Assembly (NCBI GenBank): GCA_038249115.1
Contig: JBBRWQ010000007.1
Span: 1-58,553, forward strand
DNA length: 58,553 bases
Source of the DNA: UBA4719 sp038249115
GTDB taxonomy: Bacteria > Actinomycetota > Actinomycetes > Actinomycetales > Dermatophilaceae
Reading direction: 5' to 3'
A model generated the notes under the pieces. The model was not told the DNA's origin. It did not search any database and saw only the letters and a list, made by a program, of their open reading frames with translations. A program made the position numbers and the translations under genes. Shown here in pieces: positions 51,459 through 58,348 of this stretch (its first letter is position 1; each line of letters starts with the position of its first letter).

Positions 51459-52316
51459 ATGGCCGAACAACTCACCGAGCCGAACGCCGCCGGAACCGCT
51501 GCCGTAACCGGCGCCGCTGCAACCGAACGCTTCCGCGAGAAGCAGATTGCCGTCGAAACCACCACCGAGCGCGTGAGTACCCTCGCCGGCGAGGCGATCG
51601 CGGCCATCAACGACGTCATCCGCCGCAACAAGGTCACCTACGCCGAGTACGACATGCTCAAGTCGTGGCTGATCCAGGTCGGCGAGGACGGCGAGTGGCC
51701 GCTGTTCCTGGACGTCTGGGTCGAGCACGTCGTGGAAGAGGTCGCAAACGCTGACCGCCAGGGCAGCAAGGGCACCATCGAAGGCCCCTTCTACGTTCCT
51801 GGCGCTCCTCAGCTCTCCGCCGAAGGCACCTTGCCGATGCGCGACGACGAGCCTGGCACGCCGCTGCTGTTCCAGGGCCAGGTGACCAACGTGGCAGGCA
51901 GCCCCCTGGGTGGCGCCACGGTCGAGATCTGGCACGCCGACGACAACGGCTACTACTCGCAGTTCGCCCCCGGTCTACCGGAGTGGAACCTGCGCGCCGT
52001 CTTCACTGCCGACGACGAGGGCAGCTTCAAGATCCACACCATGCAGCCCGCGCCCTACCAGATCCCCACCGATGGATCCTGTGGCAAGCTCATCTCCGCC
52101 GCCGGATGGCACGCCTGGCGTCCCGCACACCTGCACATCAAGGTCTCGGCCCCAGGCCACCAGCTCATCACCAGCCAGCTGTACTTCCAGGGTGGAGAGC
52201 ACCTCGCCGATGACGTCGCTTCGGCAGTCAAGCCCGAACTCGTCCTGGCTCCGACCGAAGCCTCTAGTGGCGACGGTCACGAGGTCACCTACAACTTCGT
52301 CCTCGACCCGGCCTGA
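51459..52316 (+). CDS. catA: Catechol 1,2-dioxygenase (CatA), intradiol type
   Basis: CatA cleaves catechol between the hydroxyls to cis,cis-muconate. The 285 residues carry the four Fe(III) ligands: Y166 (GYYSQF), Y200 (APYQIPTDG), H224 and H226 (RPAHLHIKV). The N-terminal dimerisation helices (about residues 20-75) are present. ATG 51459 has ACAAGGGAG about 9 bases upstream. The gene is in the middle of the operon, 46 bases after catB. Confidence 0.95.
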   Translation: MAEQLTEPNAAGTAAVTGAAATERFREKQIAVETTTERVSTLAGEAIAAINDVIRRNKVTYAEYDMLKSWLIQVGEDGEWPLFLDVWVEHVVEEVANADRQGSKGTIEGPFYVPGAPQLSAEGTLPMRDDEPGTPLLFQGQVTNVAGSPLGGATVEIWHADDNGYYSQFAPGLPEWNLRAVFTADDEGSFKIHTMQPAPYQIPTDGSCGKLISAAGWHAWRPAHLHIKVSAPGHQLITSQLYFQGGEHLADDVASAVKPELVLAPTEASSGDGHEVTYNFVLDPA

Positions 52317-52371
52317 GCCCGACAAAAGGCGCTCGGAACGCTTGGGGCGCAAAGCAACTGGAGGCTGACCC

Positions 52372-52677
52372 ATGCTCTTTTCAGTGAAGATGGACGTGCA
52401 CATCCCCACGGACCTGGACCCCGCACTGAAGGCCGACACTCTCGCCCGGGAGAAGGCCTACTCACAGGAGCTGCAGAAGTCCGGCGTGTGGCCTCACATC
52501 TGGCGGTGCGTGGGTCAGTACTCCAACCTGAGCATCTTCGATGTCGAGGACAACGGGCAGTTGCACGACATTCTCTGGCAGCTGCCGCTGTTCGAGTACA
52601 TGACGATCGAGGTGACGCCGCTGGCAGTGCACAGCTCGGACATCGCCCTGCTCCCGACGGCTGGCGTCCATGACTGA
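52372..52677 (+). CDS. catC: Muconolactone delta-isomerase (CatC)
   Basis: CatC isomerises muconolactone to 3-oxoadipate enol-lactone. The 101 residues start MLFSVKMDVHIPTDLDPALKADTLAREKAYSQELQKSGVWPHIWRCVGQYSNLSIFDVEDNGQLHDILWQLPLF, diagnostic of the family, with the conserved glutamate in AREKAYSQELQ. ATG 52372 has AACTGGAGGCTG upstream. The stop overlaps the pcaF start by eight bases. Confidence 0.94.
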   Translation: MLFSVKMDVHIPTDLDPALKADTLAREKAYSQELQKSGVWPHIWRCVGQYSNLSIFDVEDNGQLHDILWQLPLFEYMTIEVTPLAVHSSDIALLPTAGVHD

Positions 52678-53887
52678 GGTCGTCATCTGTGAACCCATCC
52701 GCACCCCAGTAGGGCGGTTCGGTGGGGTCTTCGCGCCGCTGAGCGCGACGGATCTCGCAGTCTCAATTCTGTCCTCACTGGTCCAGCGCACCGGCCTGGC
52801 CGAGGGCGACGTCGACGACGTCATTCTCGGCCAGTGCAACCCCAGCGGCGAGGCACCCGCCATCGGCCGGGTGGCCGCGGTCGACGCGGGCCTCGGCACG
52901 TCGGTGCCAGGGCTGCAGATCGACCGACGGTGCGGGTCAGGTCTGCAGGCCGTGCTGTATGCGGCGATGCAGGTCGACAGCGGCGCCGCCCGTCTCGTCG
53001 TGGCCGGCGGGGTGGAGTCGATGAGCCAAGCGGAGCACTACGTCCTGGGCCTGCGGCGCGGGGTTCGTGGCGACGGTGTGCAGCTGATGGACCGACTCGC
53101 TCGCGCCCGGGTCACCGCAGGCGGGCGGCTACACCCCGTGCCGGGCGGGATGATGGAGACGGCCGAGAACCTTCGCCGTCAGTTCGGCATCAGCCGTCAG
53201 GAGCAAGACGAGTTCGCGCTGCGATCCCAACAAGCAACTGCGGTGGCGATGCGCGAGGCCCGGTTCGACGACGAGATCGTAGCCGTCACCGTGCCGGGTG
53301 GTCGCGGCAAGGACCCGATCGAAGTCACCAAGGACGAACACCCCCGGCCGGAGACGACCATGGAAGACTTGGCAGCGCTTCGGCCGGTACGGCTGGATAT
53401 CGACCCCGAGGCGACGGTCACGGCCGGGAACGCCAGCGGACAGAACGACGGTGCAGCGATGTGCGTCGTCACGACCCGCGACGAGGCCGAGCGGAGGGGG
53501 CTTCGCCAGTTCCTGCGCGTGCGCTCCTGGGCCGTGGCAGGTGTCGACCCCGAGGTCATGGGCATCGGCCCGGTTCCCGCTACCGCAGTCGCACTCAAGA
53601 GGGCGGGTCTGGCGATGGCCGACATCGACCTCATCGAGCTCAATGAGGCCTTCGCCGCGCAGGTAATCGCGGTCCTACGCCACTGGGATCTGGGGGAGGA
53701 CGATGGGAAACGGTTGAATGTCAACGGTTCTGGCATCTCCCTGGGTCACCCGGTCGGTGCTACCGGAGCCCGCATCCTGGCCACGCTCGCCCACGAGATG
53801 CACCGTCGCGGAAGCCGCTACGGTCTGGAGACCATGTGCATCGGCGGCGGGCAGGGTCTGGCCGCGGTATTCGAGGCCGTGCGGTGA
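52670..53887 (+). CDS. pcaF: 3-oxoadipyl-CoA thiolase (PcaF-like acetyl-CoA acetyltransferase)
   Basis: This thiolase cleaves 3-oxoadipyl-CoA to succinyl-CoA and acetyl-CoA. The 405 residues have the acyl-enzyme C88 (DRRCGSGLQAV), the histidine motif GHPVGATGAR near residue 360, and CIGGGQGLA at the C-terminus with the second catalytic cysteine. Placement between catC and pcaD gives it the beta-ketoadipate role, although the general acetyl-CoA acetyltransferase fold would also suit other thiolase reactions. ATG 52670 overlaps catC. Confidence 0.9.
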   Translation: MTEVVICEPIRTPVGRFGGVFAPLSATDLAVSILSSLVQRTGLAEGDVDDVILGQCNPSGEAPAIGRVAAVDAGLGTSVPGLQIDRRCGSGLQAVLYAAMQVDSGAARLVVAGGVESMSQAEHYVLGLRRGVRGDGVQLMDRLARARVTAGGRLHPVPGGMMETAENLRRQFGISRQEQDEFALRSQQATAVAMREARFDDEIVAVTVPGGRGKDPIEVTKDEHPRPETTMEDLAALRPVRLDIDPEATVTAGNASGQNDGAAMCVVTTRDEAERRGLRQFLRVRSWAVAGVDPEVMGIGPVPATAVALKRAGLAMADIDLIELNEAFAAQVIAVLRHWDLGEDDGKRLNVNGSGISLGHPVGATGARILATLAHEMHRRGSRYGLETMCIGGGQGLAAVFEAVR

Positions 53888-54759
53888 CGGGACCAGCCGA
53901 TCAGGTGAGGATGCCCACTGATCGGGTACCCCAACCGGTGCGGGTGTCCCACGTCGTCGATGCGGCACCGGGATTGGCCGGTGACGCACCCGTGGTCGTC
54001 CTGTCCAACTCCCTCGGTTCGACCTACGAGATGTGGTACCGGCAGGTGCCGGAGCTTTCCCGGTCCTTCCGGGTCGTGCGCTACGACATTCGCGGACACG
54101 GCCGGTCCCCCGTCCCCGATGGGCCTTACGTTATCGACGACCTGGTCGACGATGTGGTCGCACTGCTGGACGAGCTCGGGGTCCAGCGGGCGCACTTCGT
54201 GGGCCTCTCGCTCGGAGGTATGACCGGGCTGCGACTGGCCGCGCTGAGGCCTGAGCGGGTCGACCGTCTGGCCGTTCTCTGCACGTCGGCACTGTTGGGC
54301 CCTTCGCAGGCATGGCACGATCGCGCGGCGTTGGTACGCGAACACGGCACCTCGGCCGTGGCCGAAGCGGTCGTGGGACGTTGGTACACAACGTCGTTCG
54401 CTTCGAGCGAGCCCGCCCGCGTCCTGGCCGCGCAGCAGATGGTCGCGGCCACACCGGCGGAGGGCTACGCCTCGTGCTGCGAGGCGATCGCCGCGATGGA
54501 CCTCACCGAGGACCTGGCACATATATGGGCGCCGACGTTGGCCCTCGCAGGCGCCGAGGACCCCGCCACGCCGCCGGACCACCTCGAGCGCATCGCCTCG
54601 GGGGTCCGCGATGGCCGGCTGCTGGTGGTCCCCGGGGCGGCGCACCTGGCCAACGACGAGCAACCGCAAGCGGTGACCAGGGCCCTGCTTGAGTACCTGA
54701 CTGGTGAACCTGTCCAACACAGAGCGAGCACTCGGCATACGAACGGTGGGGTGAGGTAG
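53884..54759 (+). CDS. pcaD: 3-oxoadipate enol-lactone hydrolase (PcaD)
   Basis: Alpha/beta hydrolase of 291 residues that hydrolyses 3-oxoadipate enol-lactone to 3-oxoadipate. Nucleophile S109 in GLSLGGM, the oxyanion region VVLSNSLGSTYEMWYRQV near residue 38, and H254 in GAAHLAN are visible. GTG 53884 overlaps the thiolase stop; ATG 53911 is an alternative start and would remove nine residues. Its 3' end overlaps pcaI by one base. Confidence 0.92.
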   Translation: MTGPADQVRMPTDRVPQPVRVSHVVDAAPGLAGDAPVVVLSNSLGSTYEMWYRQVPELSRSFRVVRYDIRGHGRSPVPDGPYVIDDLVDDVVALLDELGVQRAHFVGLSLGGMTGLRLAALRPERVDRLAVLCTSALLGPSQAWHDRAALVREHGTSAVAEAVVGRWYTTSFASSEPARVLAAQQMVAATPAEGYASCCEAIAAMDLTEDLAHIWAPTLALAGAEDPATPPDHLERIASGVRDGRLLVVPGAAHLANDEQPQAVTRALLEYLTGEPVQHRASTRHTNGGVR

Positions 54760-55550
54760 TGGACAAAGTGGTGGCCTCGGCGGCGGAAGCGGTGGCGGAC
54801 ATCACGGACGGGTCGAGCATCGCGGTGGGCGGGTTCGGGCTGGCCGGGATCCCGTGGATCCTGATCGACGCGCTGTTGGAACAGGGCGCGTCGGACTTGA
54901 CGATCGTGTCGAACAACTGCGGGGTCGACGGCGCAGGTCTGGGCTTGCTCCTGGAGGGGCGGCGGATCGGCCGGGTGGTCGCCTCCTACGTCGGGGAGAA
55001 CAAGGAGTTCGCCCGGCAGTACCTGGCGGGCGAGCTGCAGGTTGAGCTCACCCCTCAGGGGACCCTGGCCGAGCGGCTGCGCGCGGGTGGCGCGGGCATC
55101 GGTGCGTTCTTCACGCCCACCGGTGTGGGGACTCAGGTCGCCGACGGCGGGCTGCCGTGGCGGTACCACCCTGACGGCAGCATCGCGCTGGCATCCACAC
55201 CCAAGGAGGTCCGCGAGTTCGGCGGCCGGGAGATGGTGCTGGAAGAGGCGATTGTCACCGACGTTGCCCTGGTACGGGCTGCGATCGCGGACCGACATGG
55301 CAACGTCGTCTTCCACGCCTCGGCCCGCAACTTCAACCCGCCCGCGGCCATGTCCGGGCGGTTGACCATCGTCGAGGCGGAGCGGGTGGTCGAGGCCGGG
55401 CAGATCGACCCGGACGCGGTGCATCTGTCGGGGGTGTTCGTTCAGCGGGTTGTGGCGCTGTCCCCGGAGCAGGCAAACCGCAAGAGCATCGAGAAGCTGA
55501 CCGTTCGCACGCGCGCCGAGAGGGCCCGCCAGCAAGAGGCGGGAGCCTGA
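54759..55550 (+). CDS. pcaI: 3-oxoadipate CoA-transferase subunit A (PcaI)
   Basis: PcaI with PcaJ transfers CoA from succinyl-CoA to 3-oxoadipate. The 263 residues include SIAVGGFGLAGIPWILIDALLEQGASDLTIVSNNCGVDGAGLG (about residues 22-64), the family I CoA-transferase alpha-subunit signature, and GAGIGAFFTPTGVGTQVADGG. GTG 54759 overlaps the pcaD stop. The stop overlaps the pcaJ start. Confidence 0.93.
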   Translation: MDKVVASAAEAVADITDGSSIAVGGFGLAGIPWILIDALLEQGASDLTIVSNNCGVDGAGLGLLLEGRRIGRVVASYVGENKEFARQYLAGELQVELTPQGTLAERLRAGGAGIGAFFTPTGVGTQVADGGLPWRYHPDGSIALASTPKEVREFGGREMVLEEAIVTDVALVRAAIADRHGNVVFHASARNFNPPAAMSGRLTIVEAERVVEAGQIDPDAVHLSGVFVQRVVALSPEQANRKSIEKLTVRTRAERARQQEAGA

Positions 55551-56188
55551 TGGCCTGGACCCGTCAGCTGATGGCCGCCCGGGCAGCGGCCGAGCTGAGT
55601 GACGGCCAGTACGTCAACCTCGGGATCGGTTTGCCGACCCTGATTCCGAGCTTCTTGCCTGCGGGCGTGCATGTGGTCATGCAGTCCGAGAACGGCATCC
55701 TCGGCGTTGGTCCCTACCCGTACGACGACGAGGTGGACCCCGACCTGATCAACGCCGGCAAGGAGACTGTCACCGTCATGAGCGGGGCGTCGTTCTTTGA
55801 CTCCCCGACCAGCTTTGCGATGATCCGTGGCGGCCACATCGACGTCGCGATCCTCGGGGGCATGCAGATCTCGGCAACTGGGGACCTGGCCAACTGGATG
55901 GTGCCCGGGAAGATGGTCAAGGGCATGGGTGGGGCGATGGACCTGGTCCACGGCGCCAAGCGGGTCATCGTGTTGATGGACCACACAGCGAAGGACGGCT
56001 CGCCCAAGCTGATGTCCGAGTGCACGCTGCCGCTTACCGGCAAGCGCGTCGTCCATCGAGTTATCACCGATCTGGCCGTCCTCGACGTATCCGATGGCGC
56101 CTTCCACCTTGTCGAACTCGCCCCCGGCGTCGGGCTCGAGCAGGTCATCGAAGCGACGGACGCCCCGGTCCTCGACCGGAGGTCGTAG
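55550..56188 (+). CDS. pcaJ: 3-oxoadipate CoA-transferase subunit B (PcaJ)
   Basis: Beta subunit with the catalytic glutamate in QSENGILGVGPYP (near residue 47), which forms the glutamyl-CoA thioester. The 212 residues are the usual length and show YVNLGIGLPTLIPSFLP and GGHIDVAILGGMQISATGDLANWMVPGKMVKGMGGAMDLVHGAKRVIV. ATG 55550 overlaps pcaI. This is the last gene of cassette 2. Confidence 0.94.
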   Translation: MAWTRQLMAARAAAELSDGQYVNLGIGLPTLIPSFLPAGVHVVMQSENGILGVGPYPYDDEVDPDLINAGKETVTVMSGASFFDSPTSFAMIRGGHIDVAILGGMQISATGDLANWMVPGKMVKGMGGAMDLVHGAKRVIVLMDHTAKDGSPKLMSECTLPLTGKRVVHRVITDLAVLDVSDGAFHLVELAPGVGLEQVIEATDAPVLDRRS

Positions 56189-56264
56189 TCTGCGAACGTC
56201 GTCCCTGACACATCCCGTTTATCGCGCCCTCCTTGGGAGCCGTCCCCGCCCAGAGGGCCCTCTG

Positions 56265-56725
56265 GGCTGTCCGGTTGGCGCCGGTTGGTCTCGGCTGGCG
56301 TCGGCTGTCTGTGGGGAATGCGCACGGAAGTTGGCAGGGGGACAGGCATTTCCGCTGGTCAGCGCGGCGCAGCCCCTGGACTGTAAATCCATCGCGAAAG
56401 CTTCGAAGGTTCGAATCCTTCACCTGCCACCACGTGCGCGTTAGGCCCCTGACCAGCGGAAACGCCGGTCAGGGGCCTTCCTATATACCCAGCGGGGGTA
56501 TCCAATCAGCACGAGTGTCGTCGCCTCCGGTGTCAGGTGAGTGCAGGGCCTGTGACCTGCGGAAACGCGGGCCAGGGTCGGCGGGGCGTCGACGCGCGTG
56601 CGGAATACGTGGGGAAGTTCAGGCCATGGGAAGGCCGTGAAGGCCGCGCGCGAGGCGTTGACCTGCGATTATGCCGTCAGTGGGGGTATTCAATCGGAGT
56701 GGACTTTCAAGCCATCGCGATTGAT
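56265..56725 (+). repeat. att-like composite repeat 3 (left arm, tRNA-Tyr 3' core, right arm)
   Basis: Left arm: GGGGAATGCGCACGGAAGTT at 56313-56332 and CATTTCCGCTGGTCA at 56347-56361. Core: 56378-56432, identical over 55 bases to the 3' part of tRNA-Tyr. Right arm: TGACCAGCGGAAACG at 56450-56464, TGACCTGCGGAAACG at 56553-56567, a GGAATACGTGGGGAAGTT box ending at 56619, and at 56691-56720 a segment matching the tRNA D-loop/anticodon region at 26 of 30 positions. The spacing of boxes is nearly the same as in the other copies. Confidence 0.9.
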
Positions 56726-57002
56726 TCTGGGCGCCGCAGGCGCGCTGGACTGCCGTCCGTGGCTGCAGGACCGGTAGTTCGGATCCGGTTGCGGCGTAAC
56801 GGAATTGAACCGCAAGGGGCCTCCCCGGGCGGACTTTGAGGATCGTTTCCCGGTCACGTGGGTGGCCTCTGATGGCGTCTGGGCGGCGTGAGAATTGTTT
56901 GGAGCTCGTAGTCCATGTTCGGGTCGGGTTCTTCGTCGGGTAGGCGCCGACTTTGAGTTACAGTTGTTTCGGATACTTCGTTCATTGCGTTGAGGAGCTG
57001 CC
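56726..57002. other. Upstream region of the toxin-antitoxin operon, no gene seen
   Basis: The segment between the repeat arm and ATG 57003 has no supportable coding frame. A TTGAGT (56953-56958) and GATACT (56972-56977) with a short 13-base spacer lie 25-50 bases before the antitoxin start and might be its promoter, but the spacing is poor. The ribosome binding site is GAGGAG at 56992-56997. Confidence 0.4.
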
Positions 57003-57464
57003 ATGTCCCCGAGAGTCCTTTTGCCCGTCCAGCCCGAAGGAGAGGACGCCGTGGTCGCCCGGGATGCCTTGGTGCGCGTCCGCAAGGCACTTGCAACTCA
57101 CCACGACATCCACAAACCGGTGCGGTTGACCGTCGAGGAAGACGGCGAAACGGTCACGGTGCCCCGCGCAGCGGTTGATCTCCTTGTCGGCGTCCTAGCC
57201 AACATGGCCGCAGGCCAAGCGGTGTCCTTGGTGCCGGCGCACGCCGAGCTCACCACCCAGCAGGCAGCTGACCTGATGAACGTGTCTCGGCCGTTCCTGG
57301 TGCGGTTGCTCCAAGCCGGAGACATCGAATACCGCCTAGTAGGCACTCATCGCCGGATCAAGGCTGCGTCCCTGTTGGACTACATGCGCCGCGACGACGC
57401 AGAGCAACGCAAGGCTGCCGACGAACTCACCGTCCTGACCCAGGACATGGGTATTGACGAATGA
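57003..57464 (+). CDS. Antitoxin with helix-turn-helix (excisionase-type) domain
   Basis: The 153-residue protein has an N-terminal region of unknown fold (about 1-80) and a C-terminal excisionase/MerR-like HTH (about 83-130: ELTTQQAADLMNVSRPFLVRLLQAGDIEYRLVGTHRRIKAASLLDYM). Proteins of this composition are commonly encoded upstream of PIN toxins and serve as DNA-binding antitoxins that repress their own operon. ATG 57003 has GAGGAG upstream. The stop overlaps the toxin start (ATGA). The Xis-like HTH also makes a role in recombination conceivable, without direct support. Confidence 0.82.
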   Translation: MSPRVLLPVQPEGEDAVVARDALVRVRKALATHHDIHKPVRLTVEEDGETVTVPRAAVDLLVGVLANMAAGQAVSLVPAHAELTTQQAADLMNVSRPFLVRLLQAGDIEYRLVGTHRRIKAASLLDYMRRDDAEQRKAADELTVLTQDMGIDE

Positions 57465-58012
57465 CCTTCGTCGTCATCTACGACGCCAACGTGCTCTACC
57501 CCTCCACGTTGCGCGACGTCCTGATCCGGTTGGCGCAGACCGGGATCGTCCAGGCGAAGTGGACCGAGACGAACCTTGACGAGACCTTCAGGTCTCTGCA
57601 CGCCAAACGGCCGGACCTGGACGAGGCTCGACTGCAACGCACCCGGAAGCTGATGAACCTCGCGGTTCGAGACGCGGTCGTCACCGGCCACGAGCCGCTG
57701 ATCGGCTCCCTTCACCTGCCCGACCCAGACGACCGACATGTGCTCGCCGCCGCGATCCGGGCCCGGGCTCAGACCATCGTCACGTTCAACCTGAGCGACT
57801 TTCCTGCCGAAGTCCTGGCCGACTGGGACATCGAGGCTAAACACCCCGACGACTTTCTTGTCGACCAGTTCCATCTGGACGCGATCAGCCTGCACAAGGC
57901 GATCCAAGCCGTGGCCGACTCCTGGCAGAGACCGCCAGGCACCGTCGACGACATACTGGACCGTCTGGACCGTGCCGGACTTCCTCAGACCGCGGCCGTT
58001 CTGCGCAGATAG
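57461..58012 (+). CDS. PIN domain toxin (VapC-like ribonuclease)
   Basis: The 183-residue protein has a PIN nuclease fold in residues 1-140. Acidic residues that coordinate the metal are D8 (VVIYDANVLYP), E36/E41 (TETNLDETF), D88/D91 (LPDPDDRHVLAAA) and D113 (TFNLSDFP). PIN toxins cleave tRNA or rRNA when the antitoxin is lost. The C-terminal ~45 residues (after 140) form a helical extension. It is translationally coupled to the antitoxin gene. As the only cargo of cassette 3 it would penalise cells that lose the cassette. Confidence 0.88.
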   Translation: MTFVVIYDANVLYPSTLRDVLIRLAQTGIVQAKWTETNLDETFRSLHAKRPDLDEARLQRTRKLMNLAVRDAVVTGHEPLIGSLHLPDPDDRHVLAAAIRARAQTIVTFNLSDFPAEVLADWDIEAKHPDDFLVDQFHLDAISLHKAIQAVADSWQRPPGTVDDILDRLDRAGLPQTAAVLRR

Positions 58013-58073
58013 CCCTTGGCAGGGCAGGTCCCAGCGGCCCGAGGCCCCACCACAAACGCCGGCAACCGGCGCG

Positions 58074-58348
58074 CAGTGTCCGGTTGACTACGGCTGACAG
58101 CGGATACCTGTGGGGAATACGACGGAAGTTGTTCCGGGAGAAGCGTTTTGGCTGGTCAGAGGTTTGCAGCCTTGGGACTGTAAATCCATCGCGAAAGCTT
58201 CGAAGGTTCGAATCCTTCACCTGCCACCACGTGCTGAAAGGGCCTCTGACCAGCGGAAACGCCGGTTGGGGGCCCTTTCGTTCTTTCGGGCTGTGACAGG
58301 GTGGAAGCGGCTCCTTACGGGCGTTTGTGAGGAATACGCCCGGAAGTT
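58074..58348 (+). repeat. att-like composite repeat 4 (left arm, tRNA-Tyr 3' core, partial right arm)
   Basis: Left arm: GTGTCCGGTTGACTACGGCT from 58076, GGGGAATACGACGGAAGTT at 58112-58130 and CGTTTTGGCTGGTCA at 58144-58158. Core: 58175-58229, identical to the tRNA-Tyr 3' end over 55 bases. Right arm: TGACCAGCGGAAACG at 58247-58261 and GAGGAATACGCCCGGAAGTT at 58329-58348. Here the second TGACC box is degraded or missing and the outer box is closer to the core (82 rather than ~147 bases from the first box). The first part of the gap, 58013-58073, shows nothing. Confidence 0.88.

Larger units (their letters stand above)
43988..56432. mobile_element. Cassette 2: tRNA-Tyr-flanked phenol degradation island without recombinase
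   Basis: This 12.4 kb segment lies between the second and third tRNA-Tyr-derived cores. Its left end holds a right arm and its right end a left arm, as in cassette 1. All genes read in one direction: a LysR regulator, phenol hydroxylase and the complete catechol ortho-cleavage and beta-ketoadipate route. All reading frames are intact, unlike cassette 1. No recombinase or transfer gene is visible. Confidence 0.78.
56433..58229. mobile_element. Cassette 3: 1.8 kb tRNA-Tyr-flanked toxin-antitoxin cassette
   Basis: This is the smallest complete cassette. Between its right arm at the left end and left arm at the right end it contains just the HTH antitoxin and PIN toxin genes. It has the same arms as cassettes 1 and 2. 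There is no space for a recombinase. Such a minimal unit shows that the arms and core suffice to define a cassette. Confidence 0.75.

Noticed and set aside
43933..58229. Additional tRNA-Tyr genes at 43933, 56378 and 58175
   Set aside because: Only the 3' part from the anticodon arm to CCA is present; the 5' acceptor strand and D arm are missing, so no tRNA could fold.
28248..58348. CRISPR array or ordinary tandem repeat
   Set aside because: There are four repeats spaced 1.8 to 15.7 kb apart with genes between them; no regular short spacers and no cas genes.
43831..58348. Classical integron with attC sites and an integron integrase
   Set aside because: The cassettes contain many genes with their own promoters, the core is a tRNA 3' end in a fixed orientation, and no intI-like gene is seen. 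The inverted boxes around the core are reminiscent of attC folding but not enough to call it an integron.
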